Source of the DNA: Vulcanimicrobiota bacterium
GTDB taxonomy: Bacteria; Vulcanimicrobiota; Vulcanimicrobiia; Vulcanimicrobiales; Vulcanimicrobiaceae
Direction: 5' to 3'
Assembly: GCA_019232905.1 (NCBI GenBank)
Contig: JAFANA010000055.1
Coordinates: 1-43,177 of the forward strand
Length of the DNA: 43,177 nucleotides
Below are positions 24,832 to 32,002 of the stretch, piece by piece. The notes under the pieces are model-generated. The model searched no databases. It was not told the DNA's origin and was given only the letters and a program-made list of their open reading frames with translations. Made by a program: the position numbers and the translations under genes. The stretch's first letter is position 1. The number at the start of each line of letters is the position of its first letter.

Positions 24832-26048
24832 ATGACGACTCCCCGGTGGACGACGGCAGCAGCGAGATTTCCGCCGTGCTGCCACCCGAATTCATCCGGC
24901 GAAGCGATGCGAAGGGCGACGAAATCGGCCACTGCACCGGCGCGTAACACTCCGGCATCCGCGCGCAGCGAACGCGCTGCGGCTACGGTGACGCCGAAGA
25001 GCGCTTCAGCAGCGCTCAGCCCAAAGAGCTTTCGTCCGAAATACGCCACGGTCTGCAAGTTGAAGCACGGAGACGTTCCGGGATTGTAATCGCTTGCGAG
25101 CGCGACGACGCCGCCGCGTTCCAGCAACTCACGCGCCGGTGCGCGTTGCGGAAGGTCGAGATAGGCGATCGTCGCCGGGCACGCGACGGTGACGGTCCCG
25201 CTCCCGGCAATCGCGCGAACGTCTTGCTCGCGAATGCAGTTGCAATGATCGACCGCATCGACCCCGACGGCAACGGCCATTTCGGCCGCATGACCGAAGC
25301 TCATCTCGTCACAATGGACGCGCAAGCGCATACCATGCATGCGGCACGCTTCGAGGTACCGGCGGGTTTGTTCGGGCGAGAAGAATCCCGGCTCGCAGAA
25401 CGCGTCTGCATAGACCGCGCCGTGCGCGTGCGCGAGCGGCACGAGTTGATCGATCAGGTAGTCGATGAACGCCGTTTCGTTCGTGAACTCGGGCGGCAAG
25501 GCGTGCGCACCCAAAAACGTGGCAATCATCGCCGGAATATCGTAGTCGTTCTTATGTGCGGCAATCATGTCGAGCAATTCGGTCTCACCCGGCTTGTGCA
25601 GCGCGTAGCCCGTCTTTGTTTCGAGGGTCGTCGTGCCGTGGGCGAGCAGCATTTTCAACCGCGGATGAATGACCTGTTCGTAAAAGCGCTGGGGCTCGAG
25701 CAATGCATCTCGCGTCTGTTCGACCGTGTAGAGCATACCGAGCGGCGCCTTTTCGCCGCGTTGGCGCGCGGCAAAATCGGGTTCGCGATCGCCGGCGAAG
25801 AGCGGGTGCGCGTGCGCGTCGACGAAGCCCGGCACGACGACGCAATCGCGCAAGTCAAGTTCGCGCACCGGACGATCGCGTACCGAGCGTTCGATCTCAG
25901 TGCGTTTGCCGGCCGCTGCAATGGTGTGGCCTTCGACGATCAGGGCTGCATCGTCGATCCGGCCGAGCGCATCGAAAGTAATGCCGCCTTGCGCGGCATT
26001 ACTTTCGCACGTTACGATCGTCTTAGCGCGTACGAGTAACGGTTCCAT
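24828..26048 (-). CDS. hutI: imidazolonepropionase
   Basis: A 406-residue amidohydrolase for the third step of histidine degradation (imidazolonepropionate to N-formimidoyl-glutamate). Visible residues: HxH in VVPGFVDAHAHPLFAGDRE, the substrate loop TLETKTGYALHKPGETELLD, EPGFFSPEQTRRYLEAC, metal His in LRVHCDEMSFGHAAE, VDAVDHCNCIREQDV, and the late Asp in ASDYNPGTSPCFNLQ. All are as in characterised HutI. It follows hutU by 26 bases and overlaps the hutF-like gene by 4. A perfect 15-bp inverted repeat lies within codons 14-25 (25973-26007). Confidence 0.97.
   Translation of the reverse strand: MEPLLVRAKTIVTCESNAAQGGITFDALGRIDDAALIVEGHTIAAAGKRTEIERSVRDRPVRELDLRDCVVVPGFVDAHAHPLFAGDREPDFAARQRGEKAPLGMLYTVEQTRDALLEPQRFYEQVIHPRLKMLLAHGTTTLETKTGYALHKPGETELLDMIAAHKNDYDIPAMIATFLGAHALPPEFTNETAFIDYLIDQLVPLAHAHGAVYADAFCEPGFFSPEQTRRYLEACRMHGMRLRVHCDEMSFGHAAEMAVAVGVDAVDHCNCIREQDVRAIAGSGTVTVACPATIAYLDLPQRAPARELLERGGVVALASDYNPGTSPCFNLQTVAYFGRKLFGLSAAEALFGVTVAAARSLRADAGVLRAGAVADFVALRIASPDEFGWQHGGNLAAAVVHRGVVI
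25973..26007. repeat. perfect 15-bp inverted repeat inside the 5' end of hutI
   Basis: CGAAAGTAATGCCGC (25973-25987), loop CTTGC, GCGGCATTACTTTCG (25993-26007). The repeat is perfect over 15 bp and lies about 40-75 nt inside the hutI coding sequence. No T-run follows on either strand. As mRNA it is a very stable hairpin near the start codon, so it may influence translation or processing between hutU and hutI. Confidence 0.6.
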
Positions 26049-26074
26049 TGACTGACGGTTTTTCCCGAAGTCCG

Positions 26075-27736
26075 CTACAGCCGCCAGTCGATTCCTTTTG
26101 TATCTGCAGTTTCGATCGCGATCTCATAGCCGGCGTCCGCGTGACGAACGACGCCCATGCCGCAATCAGTCGTCAGGACCGTCGCAAGACGTTCCTGAGC
26201 GTCTTGCGAGCCGTCCGCGACGACGACCATGCCTGCGTGCAAGCTGTAACCGATGCCGACGCCGCCGCCATGATGGAAACTCACCCAGTGCGCGCCTGCC
26301 GCCGTGTTCAACAAGGCGTTGAGAATCGGCCAGTCGGCAATTGCATCGGATCCGTCTTTCATGGATTCCGTTTCGCGATACGGCGAGGCGACGCTGCCCG
26401 TATCGAGATGGTCGCGTCCGATGACGATGGGCGCCGAGACTTCACCGCTGCGCACGAGTTCGTTGAAGCGCAATCCGGCTTTTGCGCGATCGCCGTAGCC
26501 GAGCCAGCAGATGCGCGCGGGCAAGCCTTGGAATGACACGCGCTCCTGCGCGAGTTTGATCCAGCGTTGCAATCCCGCGTCATCCGGGAAAAGCGCGAGC
26601 AGCTCCTGATCGAGACGCGCGATATCCTTTGGATCGCCCGAGAGCGCCGCGAAGCGGAACGGCCCCGATCCTTTGCAAAACAGCGGACGCACGAACGCCG
26701 GAACGAAGCCCGGGAACGCAAACGCGCGTCCGTATCCGGCACGTTGCGCTTGCGCGCGAATGTTATTGCCGTAGTCGAATACGATCGCACCGGCGTCCTG
26801 AAAACGCACCATCGCTTCGACGTGCTTTCCGCAGCTCTCGAGCGCGCGGCGTTCGTACTCTTCCGGGGACGTCCGGCGCAGTTCAGCCGCATCTTCTAAC
26901 GTCAAACCTTCGGGAACGTACCCGTTGATTAAGTCGTGCGCCGACGTTTGATCCGTCACCGCGTCGGGACGGAAACCTTGATCGTAGAGCTCCCAAAACT
27001 CGGTTGCAGCGTTCCCCTCGTAGCCGATTGAAAGCGCTTCACCGGCTTTGCGCGCGCGTTCCACTTCACGTAACGCCTCTTCGCGCGAGTCGACGACTTT
27101 GTCGAGGTAGCGGAGATCGCGGCGGCGATCCAAGCGCGAACGGTCCACGTCGATGACGAGCGCAACGCCTTCGTTCATCGTGATCGCAAGCGGCTGCGCG
27201 CCCCCCATGCCGCCGACGCCGGCCGTAAGAGAAACGCAGCCTTTCAATGTGCCGCCGAAATGCTGGCGCGCGAGCTCCGCAAAAGTCTCGTACGTGCCTT
27301 GTACGATGCCTTGCGTGCCGATGTAAATCCACGACCCGGCCGTCATCTGGCCGTACATCGTGAGACCTTGCGCTTCGAGCTCGCGGAAGATCTTCCAGTC
27401 CGCCCATTTCGGGACGAGGTTCGAGTTTGCGATCAACACGCGAGGCGCGCGTTCGTGCGTCTTCCAGACGGCGACGGGCTTACCGCTCTGCACGATCATC
27501 GTCTCGTCGTTCTTCAAACGGCGCAGCGTGCGCACGAGTGCATCGAACGCCTCCCACGACCGTGCCGCGCGACCGTTCCCGCCGTAGACCACGAGATCGT
27601 CCGGACGTTCGGCCACGTCGGGGTCGAGGTTGTTCATCAACATGCGGAGCGCCGCTTCTTGCGGCCAGCCTTGGCACGAAAGCTCGGTGCCGCGAGGTGC
27701 GCGAACGGTGCGCGCGCCGGAAATCGTACTGGTCAT
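26075..27736 (-). CDS. hutU: urocanate hydratase
   Basis: A 553-residue NAD-dependent urocanase for step two of histidine degradation. Hallmarks: [20 protein letters not shown] followed by [50 protein letters not shown], the dinucleotide-binding [18 protein letters not shown] and [20 protein letters not shown]. The length is standard. It is the first gene of a leftward hutU-hutI-hutF-like operon and is divergent from a PadR-type regulator across a 98-bp gap with a promoter-overlapping palindrome. No HutC-type repressor is visible, so the PadR protein is a candidate regulator, by position only. Confidence 0.97.
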   Translation of the reverse strand: MTSTISGARTVRAPRGTELSCQGWPQEAALRMLMNNLDPDVAERPDDLVVYGGNGRAARSWEAFDALVRTLRRLKNDETMIVQSGKPVAVWKTHERAPRVLIANSNLVPKWADWKIFRELEAQGLTMYGQMTAGSWIYIGTQGIVQGTYETFAELARQHFGGTLKGCVSLTAGVGGMGGAQPLAITMNEGVALVIDVDRSRLDRRRDLRYLDKVVDSREEALREVERARKAGEALSIGYEGNAATEFWELYDQGFRPDAVTDQTSAHDLINGYVPEGLTLEDAAELRRTSPEEYERRALESCGKHVEAMVRFQDAGAIVFDYGNNIRAQAQRAGYGRAFAFPGFVPAFVRPLFCKGSGPFRFAALSGDPKDIARLDQELLALFPDDAGLQRWIKLAQERVSFQGLPARICWLGYGDRAKAGLRFNELVRSGEVSAPIVIGRDHLDTGSVASPYRETESMKDGSDAIADWPILNALLNTAAGAHWVSFHHGGGVGIGYSLHAGMVVVADGSQDAQERLATVLTTDCGMGVVRHADAGYEIAIETADTKGIDWRL

Positions 27737-27799
27737 AGCCGAGGGGTCTTAGGCAACCCGGCTCGCGAGCCCCCGTTCGACCGGCCGCGGCCCGCCTTC

Positions 27800-27828
27800 T
27801 TGACATTACTCGATATATCGAATAGTAT
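27800..27828 (+). promoter_or_regulatory. near-consensus promoter with palindromic operator, leaderless transcript predicted
   Basis: -35 TTGACA (27800-27805), a 17-base spacer, and -10 TAGTAT (27823-27828). The spacer contains the perfect palindrome TCGATATATCGA (27810-27821). The predicted start coincides with the A of the ATG at 27835, so the transcript would be leaderless. The AT-rich palindrome resembles operators reported for PadR-family repressors. Confidence 0.7.
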
Positions 27829-27834
27829 CGCGTC

Positions 27835-28092
27835 ATGTTGACATACGACGTTCTTGCGGCCCTGTGGAATGCCCCGGCCACCGACGTCGAGGTCGCCCGC
27901 GCGGTCGAAGACCGCGTCGGCACGCCCTTCAGCCGCAACATGATCGACCAGCACCTCCGCGTGCTGCGCACCACCGGGTACGTGCGCACGCGTAACGCTG
28001 AGGGTGCACCCGCATACGTCTTAACCGACGCCGGATCGCAGCTGCTGGCGCAGCTTGCCGCGCGCGTCGAACGCGAGGAGTTCATCAGATAA
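27835..28092 (+). CDS. small PadR-like winged-helix regulator
   Basis: An 85-residue protein that is little more than a winged helix: YDVLAALWNAPATDVEVARA, FSRNMIDQHLRVLRTTGYVR and the wing TRNAEGAPAYVLTDAGSQLL. The recognition-helix/wing arrangement and 'Y.LTDAG..LL' ending are those of PadR and similar small regulators. It lacks the C-terminal dimerisation helix of longer PadR proteins. The start agrees with the promoter immediately upstream. It probably represses itself through the TCGATATATCGA palindrome and may affect the divergent hut operon. Its stop overlaps the next small frame by TAATG. Confidence 0.75.
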   Translation: MLTYDVLAALWNAPATDVEVARAVEDRVGTPFSRNMIDQHLRVLRTTGYVRTRNAEGAPAYVLTDAGSQLLAQLAARVEREEFIR

Positions 28093-28307
28093 TGTGCACG
28101 CACGCCTACGGGCATTTTCGTCACCGTCACCACATGCGTGATGCTGAAAGCTTTTTCGTTGTCGTTGTTGCGATGATTCGCGAAGCGCTCGCCGTGCTCG
28201 CAAATGCGCGGCGCGATCTCGAAGACATCGCGAACGGCACTACACGCGCTACCACCGTTGGTAGCGATATCAAACCGAGGGAGAACCATCTCAATGTTCC
28301 ACTTTAA
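28092..28307 (+). CDS. possible 71-residue protein between two PadR genes
   Basis: A frame starting at an ATG that overlaps the previous stop (TAATG) and ending 14 bases inside the next PadR gene. The middle part, FFVVVVAMIREALAVLANAR then RDLEDIANG, has neighbour-like codon use and helical character. The His-rich start and the tail look less coding. The 20-bp palindrome at 28247-28266 lies inside it. It may be a real coupled small protein or only the leader of the downstream gene. Confidence 0.3.
   Translation: MCTHAYGHFRHRHHMRDAESFFVVVVAMIREALAVLANARRDLEDIANGTTRATTVGSDIKPRENHLNVPL
28247..28266. promoter_or_regulatory. 20-bp palindrome upstream of the second PadR gene
   Basis: CGCTACCA CCGT TGGTAGCG: perfect 8-bp arms with a 4-base centre, 28 bases before the ATG at 28294. 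It is either an operator for the PadR protein encoded just downstream or a leader hairpin. Confidence 0.45.
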
Positions 28308-28824
28308 ACACGGACGGCACGGCTACGGCGGCCCTTGGGGCCCCGGCGGCGGATTCCGCCACGGACGCGGCATGCGCGGCGGACGCGCGCGCGGCGAAAT
28401 GAAGTACGAAATACTCGAGTGCTTACTGCAAGGGCCGCGTCACGGCTACGACATCATGCTCGAGATCGAATCTAAAACCGGTATGCGTCCGAGCCCGGGA
28501 TCGATCTATCCGGCGCTCCAGATGCTCGAAGACGGTGACTATATTCGCGGCCAGGAACGCGACGGAAAACGCACGTACGAAATCACCGACAAGGGCCGCG
28601 AGTTGCTCTCACAACGCGAACGCGAAACGGCCGACGGCGACGAAGCCTTCGACGGCGAGAATATCTACGGCATCATTGCGGAGGCGATGCGCCAAGTGCA
28701 CGGCATCAAAGATGCGGTGAAGCAAATTGCGCGCACCGGCAACATGGAGTCGTATCGCAAAGCCGTCGCCGCGCTTGACAAGGCACGCCGCGAACTCTTC
28801 GCGATTCTGGCCGATCACATCTAG
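28294..28824 (+). CDS. PadR-family regulator with Gly/His-rich N-terminal extension
   Basis: A 176-residue regulator. The first 35 residues are a Gly/His/Arg-rich tail (MFHFKHGRHGYGGPWGPGGG, then FRHGRGMRGGRARG). The PadR winged helix follows: MKYEILECLLQGPRHGYDIM, RPSPGSIYPALQMLEDGDYI and GKRTYEITDKGRELL. A C-terminal dimerisation helix completes it (IAEAMRQVHGIKDAVKQIA to FAILADHI). The ATG at 28294 with AGGGAG ten bases upstream is preferred over a longer frame. His-rich N-termini recur in this subfamily and could bind metal, but that is untested. Targets may be itself (palindrome at 28247) or the adjacent PadR-like gene. Confidence 0.88.
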   Translation: MFHFKHGRHGYGGPWGPGGGFRHGRGMRGGRARGEMKYEILECLLQGPRHGYDIMLEIESKTGMRPSPGSIYPALQMLEDGDYIRGQERDGKRTYEITDKGRELLSQRERETADGDEAFDGENIYGIIAEAMRQVHGIKDAVKQIARTGNMESYRKAVAALDKARRELFAILADHI

Positions 28825-28832
28825 GCGCCCCG

Positions 28833-29180
28833 CTATCGTCCGATCGTAATGCGATCGACGATCTGCGAAACGCCGTGAACGCGTCGAACTGCCGAAAGCA
28901 ACGTGGCCTTGATCTCAGGCGTCGGCACCTTACCGGTCAAGGTGACGACGCCGCGGTGCGCGGACGGCTTTACGTTGAACGCGTTGATCCCCGTCTGCGC
29001 CGCCATCGCGCCGGCCACTTCCGCCGTAAGCGCCGCGTCTTGCGCGCCGATCTTCACCGGGCTCGGGATGCTGCGCACCGCCTGATTCACCTGGTTCTTA
29101 CTTTGTTCTTGTTGTTGCGCCGTGCATCCAGCCACACAGAACACGCACAACGTGACGATGATTCCGGTAAGCGATCTCAT
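28833..29180 (-). CDS. BON-domain lipoprotein
   Basis: A 115-residue lipoprotein with a signal ending in the lipobox VAGC (MRSLTGIIVTLCVFCVAGC) and a Gln/Asn-rich linker. One BON domain follows: LTAEVAGAMAAQTGINAFNV, RGVVTLTGKVPTPEIKATLL and VHGVSQIVDRITIG. BON domains in OsmY-like proteins bind lipid or stabilise membranes, so a periplasmic envelope role is likely. I chose the ATG at 29180 because it gives a proper signal; an ATG ten codons earlier is possible but overlaps the neighbouring gene. It lies in the same direction as the GH47 gene and may be cotranscribed with it. Confidence 0.85.
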   Translation of the reverse strand: MRSLTGIIVTLCVFCVAGCTAQQQEQSKNQVNQAVRSIPSPVKIGAQDAALTAEVAGAMAAQTGINAFNVKPSAHRGVVTLTGKVPTPEIKATLLSAVRRVHGVSQIVDRITIGR

Positions 29181-29187
29181 ACGGGCG

Positions 29188-30579
29188 TTATACCCAAGCG
29201 GGCTTTCCATTTCTGAGAAGACCTCGCAAGACTTTTGCTTCCGTGTTGAAGTAGTACGTTGAACTATCGAACCGGTCGCTCGACCCGCTGAACATCAGAT
29301 ACAAATATTTAAAGTTTTCGCTGAATGAGTATGCCGGGAAGTGATCGCCGGGCGTCATCGGGCGTGTACGAACGTCGGTGAGTACCGTGTAGCCGTTTGC
29401 CACGCGGCAGTTTGCGCGCAGCGCTTGAAAGTACCGGTACGCGGTGAGGCGATAGTTGTCATCGCCGGTCAAAAACCACAGGTCGAACGCCGAGTTTGGA
29501 TATTCCGGACGCATGCCGTAAGCCGGATCGACGATCGCCAGCGTCGTGTAATCGATAACTTCCGGTATAAGCCGGTAGCGGTCGAGCACGTCGGTCCACG
29601 AATCGTAGAACGCGGAACCGATGTCGCGATTGCCGCCCTTCGCGACGAGCTCCGCATAAAACGACGACAGCTCGGTCAGCTGCGTCGGGCGGATTGCTGC
29701 ACCGGTGCGATAGTTTACCGGTTGAAACCACAGGCGGCCGCCGATACGAACGACCTTGTACTTCAGCATCGCGTCGGTAAGCATGCGATACGAGTCGCGC
29801 GATTGAGCGATCTGAAGCATTTGCCAGCCGCCCCATAGATATTCGTAAAACGAGTCTGCCGGCTCGTCCGGGGCGACGTCATCTTCGCCGATAAACTCGC
29901 CTTTCTCGACGTCGAAGTTGGTACCGAGCAGATTCAGCGGTGACCGTTTCGCGATGACGGTTTCATACGCGCGCATCGAGGCGTTGAGATATTTCGGATC
30001 GCCGGTCAATCGCGACAGGTCTCCAAATTCGAGAATGTTGCTTCCGATTTCCGCGAGATTCGATTTTGGATCCGAGACGGCGCCGGTGTGCAAGTTTGCG
30101 AACCGATACGGCGCGCCGGAAGGCGACTTTGTGAAGCACGGCAAGAGGCGGTCCGCCAACTCTCGCGACGCGTCAAGCATAAACCGCTCTCCGGTCGCAT
30201 AATAGCCGGACAAAAATCCCGCAACCATGCGAATGACGGCTTCGAACATCTGCACGTTACCGTCGATGTCGAAATCGACGTGCGCGCGAAGCCACTCGAC
30301 GCATGCGTGCAACTCGTCGTCAAGCTCCATCAGATAGAGCGTGTCGAGTGCTTCGATGATTGAGAGTCCGAACGAATGCGCAGGAACGAAGAAATTCGAA
30401 CCCACGCCGCTAAGCGGTTTTACTTCATCGTAGCCCCAAGCGAAACGTCTGTAGCCCTGCCATGCATGGAGAAACTCGGCGCGCACCTGATCGGCGATAG
30501 CCTGCGGCTTCGGCATCGCCCCAATGAGCGGCAATGCTGCGGCGCTTGCCGTCGCGCGCAAAAACGAACGGCGCTTCAC
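29188..30579 (-). CDS. exported GH47-family alpha-mannosidase homologue
   Basis: A 463-residue protein with a twin-arginine-like signal (RRSFLRATASAAALPLIGA). Motifs of glycoside hydrolase family 47 (class I alpha-1,2-mannosidase, inverting, Ca-dependent) appear in order: HAWQGYRRFAWGYDEVKPLS (38-57), SIIEALDTLYLMEL (73-86), FEAVIRMVAGFLSGYYATGE (112-131), DSFYEYLWGGWQML (242-255), RPEYPNSAFDLWFLTGD (357-373), SFSENFKYLYLMFS (418-431) and YFNTEAKVL (443-451), with the Ca-ligand Thr of the usual NTEAHPL. Equivalents of the conserved acidic residues are present. The family is mainly eukaryotic (N-glycan trimming) with few bacterial members. Its start overlaps the nucleotidyltransferase stop by ATGA. 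The natural substrate is unknown. Confidence 0.85.
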   Translation of the reverse strand: MKRRSFLRATASAAALPLIGAMPKPQAIADQVRAEFLHAWQGYRRFAWGYDEVKPLSGVGSNFFVPAHSFGLSIIEALDTLYLMELDDELHACVEWLRAHVDFDIDGNVQMFEAVIRMVAGFLSGYYATGERFMLDASRELADRLLPCFTKSPSGAPYRFANLHTGAVSDPKSNLAEIGSNILEFGDLSRLTGDPKYLNASMRAYETVIAKRSPLNLLGTNFDVEKGEFIGEDDVAPDEPADSFYEYLWGGWQMLQIAQSRDSYRMLTDAMLKYKVVRIGGRLWFQPVNYRTGAAIRPTQLTELSSFYAELVAKGGNRDIGSAFYDSWTDVLDRYRLIPEVIDYTTLAIVDPAYGMRPEYPNSAFDLWFLTGDDNYRLTAYRYFQALRANCRVANGYTVLTDVRTRPMTPGDHFPAYSFSENFKYLYLMFSGSSDRFDSSTYYFNTEAKVLRGLLRNGKPAWV

Positions 30580-31130
30580 AAGTCGGAAACCACGTCGACG
30601 TCTTTATACGGCCACTCTTCGTCGATGAGGACGGTGCGCCGGGTGAGTCCGGGATGGTCGCGCAATTGCCGTATCGTGTCACCGTCGGGCAGCTCATCGA
30701 TGTAGCGCCGCGCCGCCGCCGAAAAAACAACCGGATGGCCGGGCGTTCCGTCGGCGCGGACCGGATTCGTGACATCTACGTCGCGCGAGCGGTCGACGAT
30801 CGAAGCAACGCCGGCGTCGGTAACGTACAGGAGATCCGCGGGCAAAAGCGCGATCGGCGACGCATCGTCGATCAACGCGTTCGCTAATCGAAGTGAATGC
30901 GCCATGCCGCGCTCCGGTGCATCGTTAATGACGAACGGTTTCCCCGCCGCTGCGACCGCGTCCGCGACCTCGGTACTCGCGACCACGAGCGCGCGATACG
31001 ATCCACACGCGCGCAGCGCGCGATCGAGCAGCGTGTCGCCGCCGATCTCGCAAAGCAATTTATTCGAACCGAACCGCGACGAGCGTCCCGCCGCCAGTAC
31101 GACGATCGTTAGTTCGACGGCTCCAGCCAC
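30576..31130 (-). CDS. MobA/MocA-like NTP transferase
   Basis: A 184-residue Rossmann-type nucleotidyltransferase. The N-terminal signature IVVLAAGRSSRFGSNKLLCE, the central metal-binding stretch IALLPADLLYVTD (GD-MP in MocA) and DGTPGHPVVFSAAARRYIDE are those of molybdopterin cytidylyl/guanylyltransferase-like enzymes (MocA/MobA; NTP_transf_3). The ending DTIRQLRDHPGL also fits. Molybdenum-cofactor maturation is the usual role, but no molybdoenzyme or mob/moa gene is in the window, so a sugar- or other nucleotidyl transfer is possible. It overlaps the gene upstream by 22 bases and the GH47 gene downstream by 4. Confidence 0.8.
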   Translation of the reverse strand: MAGAVELTIVVLAAGRSSRFGSNKLLCEIGGDTLLDRALRACGSYRALVVASTEVADAVAAAGKPFVINDAPERGMAHSLRLANALIDDASPIALLPADLLYVTDAGVASIVDRSRDVDVTNPVRADGTPGHPVVFSAAARRYIDELPDGDTIRQLRDHPGLTRRTVLIDEEWPYKDVDVVSDL

Positions 31131-31975
31131 CGCGCGATGTTGCGGACGTACTGCTTGAAGATCTCCAGGCGCGACGGATCCTTCTTCATCTCGTCGCTCG
31201 GCTTATCCGTGACAAACGACGGAGCGCCTTTGTCGACATCCCAATTGATATTGGCGAAATGATGGAACGTCGACTCCGAAAGCGCGCGTCCTTGCGAACC
31301 GCCGCGCGACGAACAGGGTTCGCCGTCGATCGCCACCGCTATGTTGAACGAACGTCCGGTCTGCTCGCTCCGGCCGCGTGCAATGACCCGCGAGTGATCG
31401 CCCTCAGGCGGAATATCGACGGCGCCTTCGTGAGGATGCGCCGGAAAGAATTCGATCACGCCGTTCGGCGCGCGATCCGAACGCAACACCTCGTGCACCG
31501 GTTCGACCACGTCGATGCGCTGATACGACCCATTTGCACCGGAATGATAGTTCGGATACCCGAGGGCCGGGTTGTCGCGATCGTCCTGGACGCAGCGGTC
31601 CGGCGTCTCCGGATTGTAGCTGTGGAAATGATTGATGACGCCGAGCGACGCAAGATTGCGAAGGGATGATCCGAGGTCCGCGTGATCGCGCGCGGTAAGA
31701 ATGCCGCCGCCCGCGTCGCGAAAGTTCAGGATGCCTTTCACGTCTTCGTCGCCGAGGCCGTCGCCGCTATCGACAGCCATCAACCAGAGTTCGTCGAACG
31801 CATCGCGAGAAAGACCGGCAAGCACGGGATCGTTTCCCCGGGCATCGGGCTCGCGATTGCGCGTGGTTACCAGATGTCCGGCCTTCGTCAATTCTTCCGC
31901 GAGAAGCGAGAAGCGACCGATATGCCAGTCATCTTCCGTGTACGGAATCGTCGCCTGCAACAGAATACGCGCCAT
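31109..31975 (-). CDS. unknown protein, possible ThuA/amidotransferase-like fold
   Basis: A 288-residue soluble protein without signal peptide. The N-terminus ARILLQATIPYTEDDWHIGR then FSLLAEELTKAGHLVTTRNR, followed by DELWLMAVDSGDGLGDEDVK, GGGILTARDHADLGSSL and a later segment VIEFFPAHPHEGAVD, gives an alternating alpha/beta pattern reminiscent of ThuA/class I glutamine-amidotransferase-like folds. I see no clear catalytic Cys triad. Conserved-looking His residues (HADLG, NHFHSYN, HPHEG) could bind metal. Its 3' end overlaps the nucleotidyltransferase gene by 22 bases, and hutH ends 27 bases upstream. Function is not assignable. Confidence 0.65.
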   Translation of the reverse strand: MARILLQATIPYTEDDWHIGRFSLLAEELTKAGHLVTTRNREPDARGNDPVLAGLSRDAFDELWLMAVDSGDGLGDEDVKGILNFRDAGGGILTARDHADLGSSLRNLASLGVINHFHSYNPETPDRCVQDDRDNPALGYPNYHSGANGSYQRIDVVEPVHEVLRSDRAPNGVIEFFPAHPHEGAVDIPPEGDHSRVIARGRSEQTGRSFNIAVAIDGEPCSSRGGSQGRALSESTFHHFANINWDVDKGAPSFVTDKPSDEMKKDPSRLEIFKQYVRNIARWLEPSN

Positions 31976-32002
31976 AGTGGTTCTCCGGAACCTCCGAACG
32001 GT

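Noticed and set aside
27760..27771. GGCTCGCGAGCC, a 12-bp palindrome upstream of hutU
   Set aside because: GC-rich self-complementary 12-mers are common at this base composition, and there is no second copy or promoter overlap to support a site.
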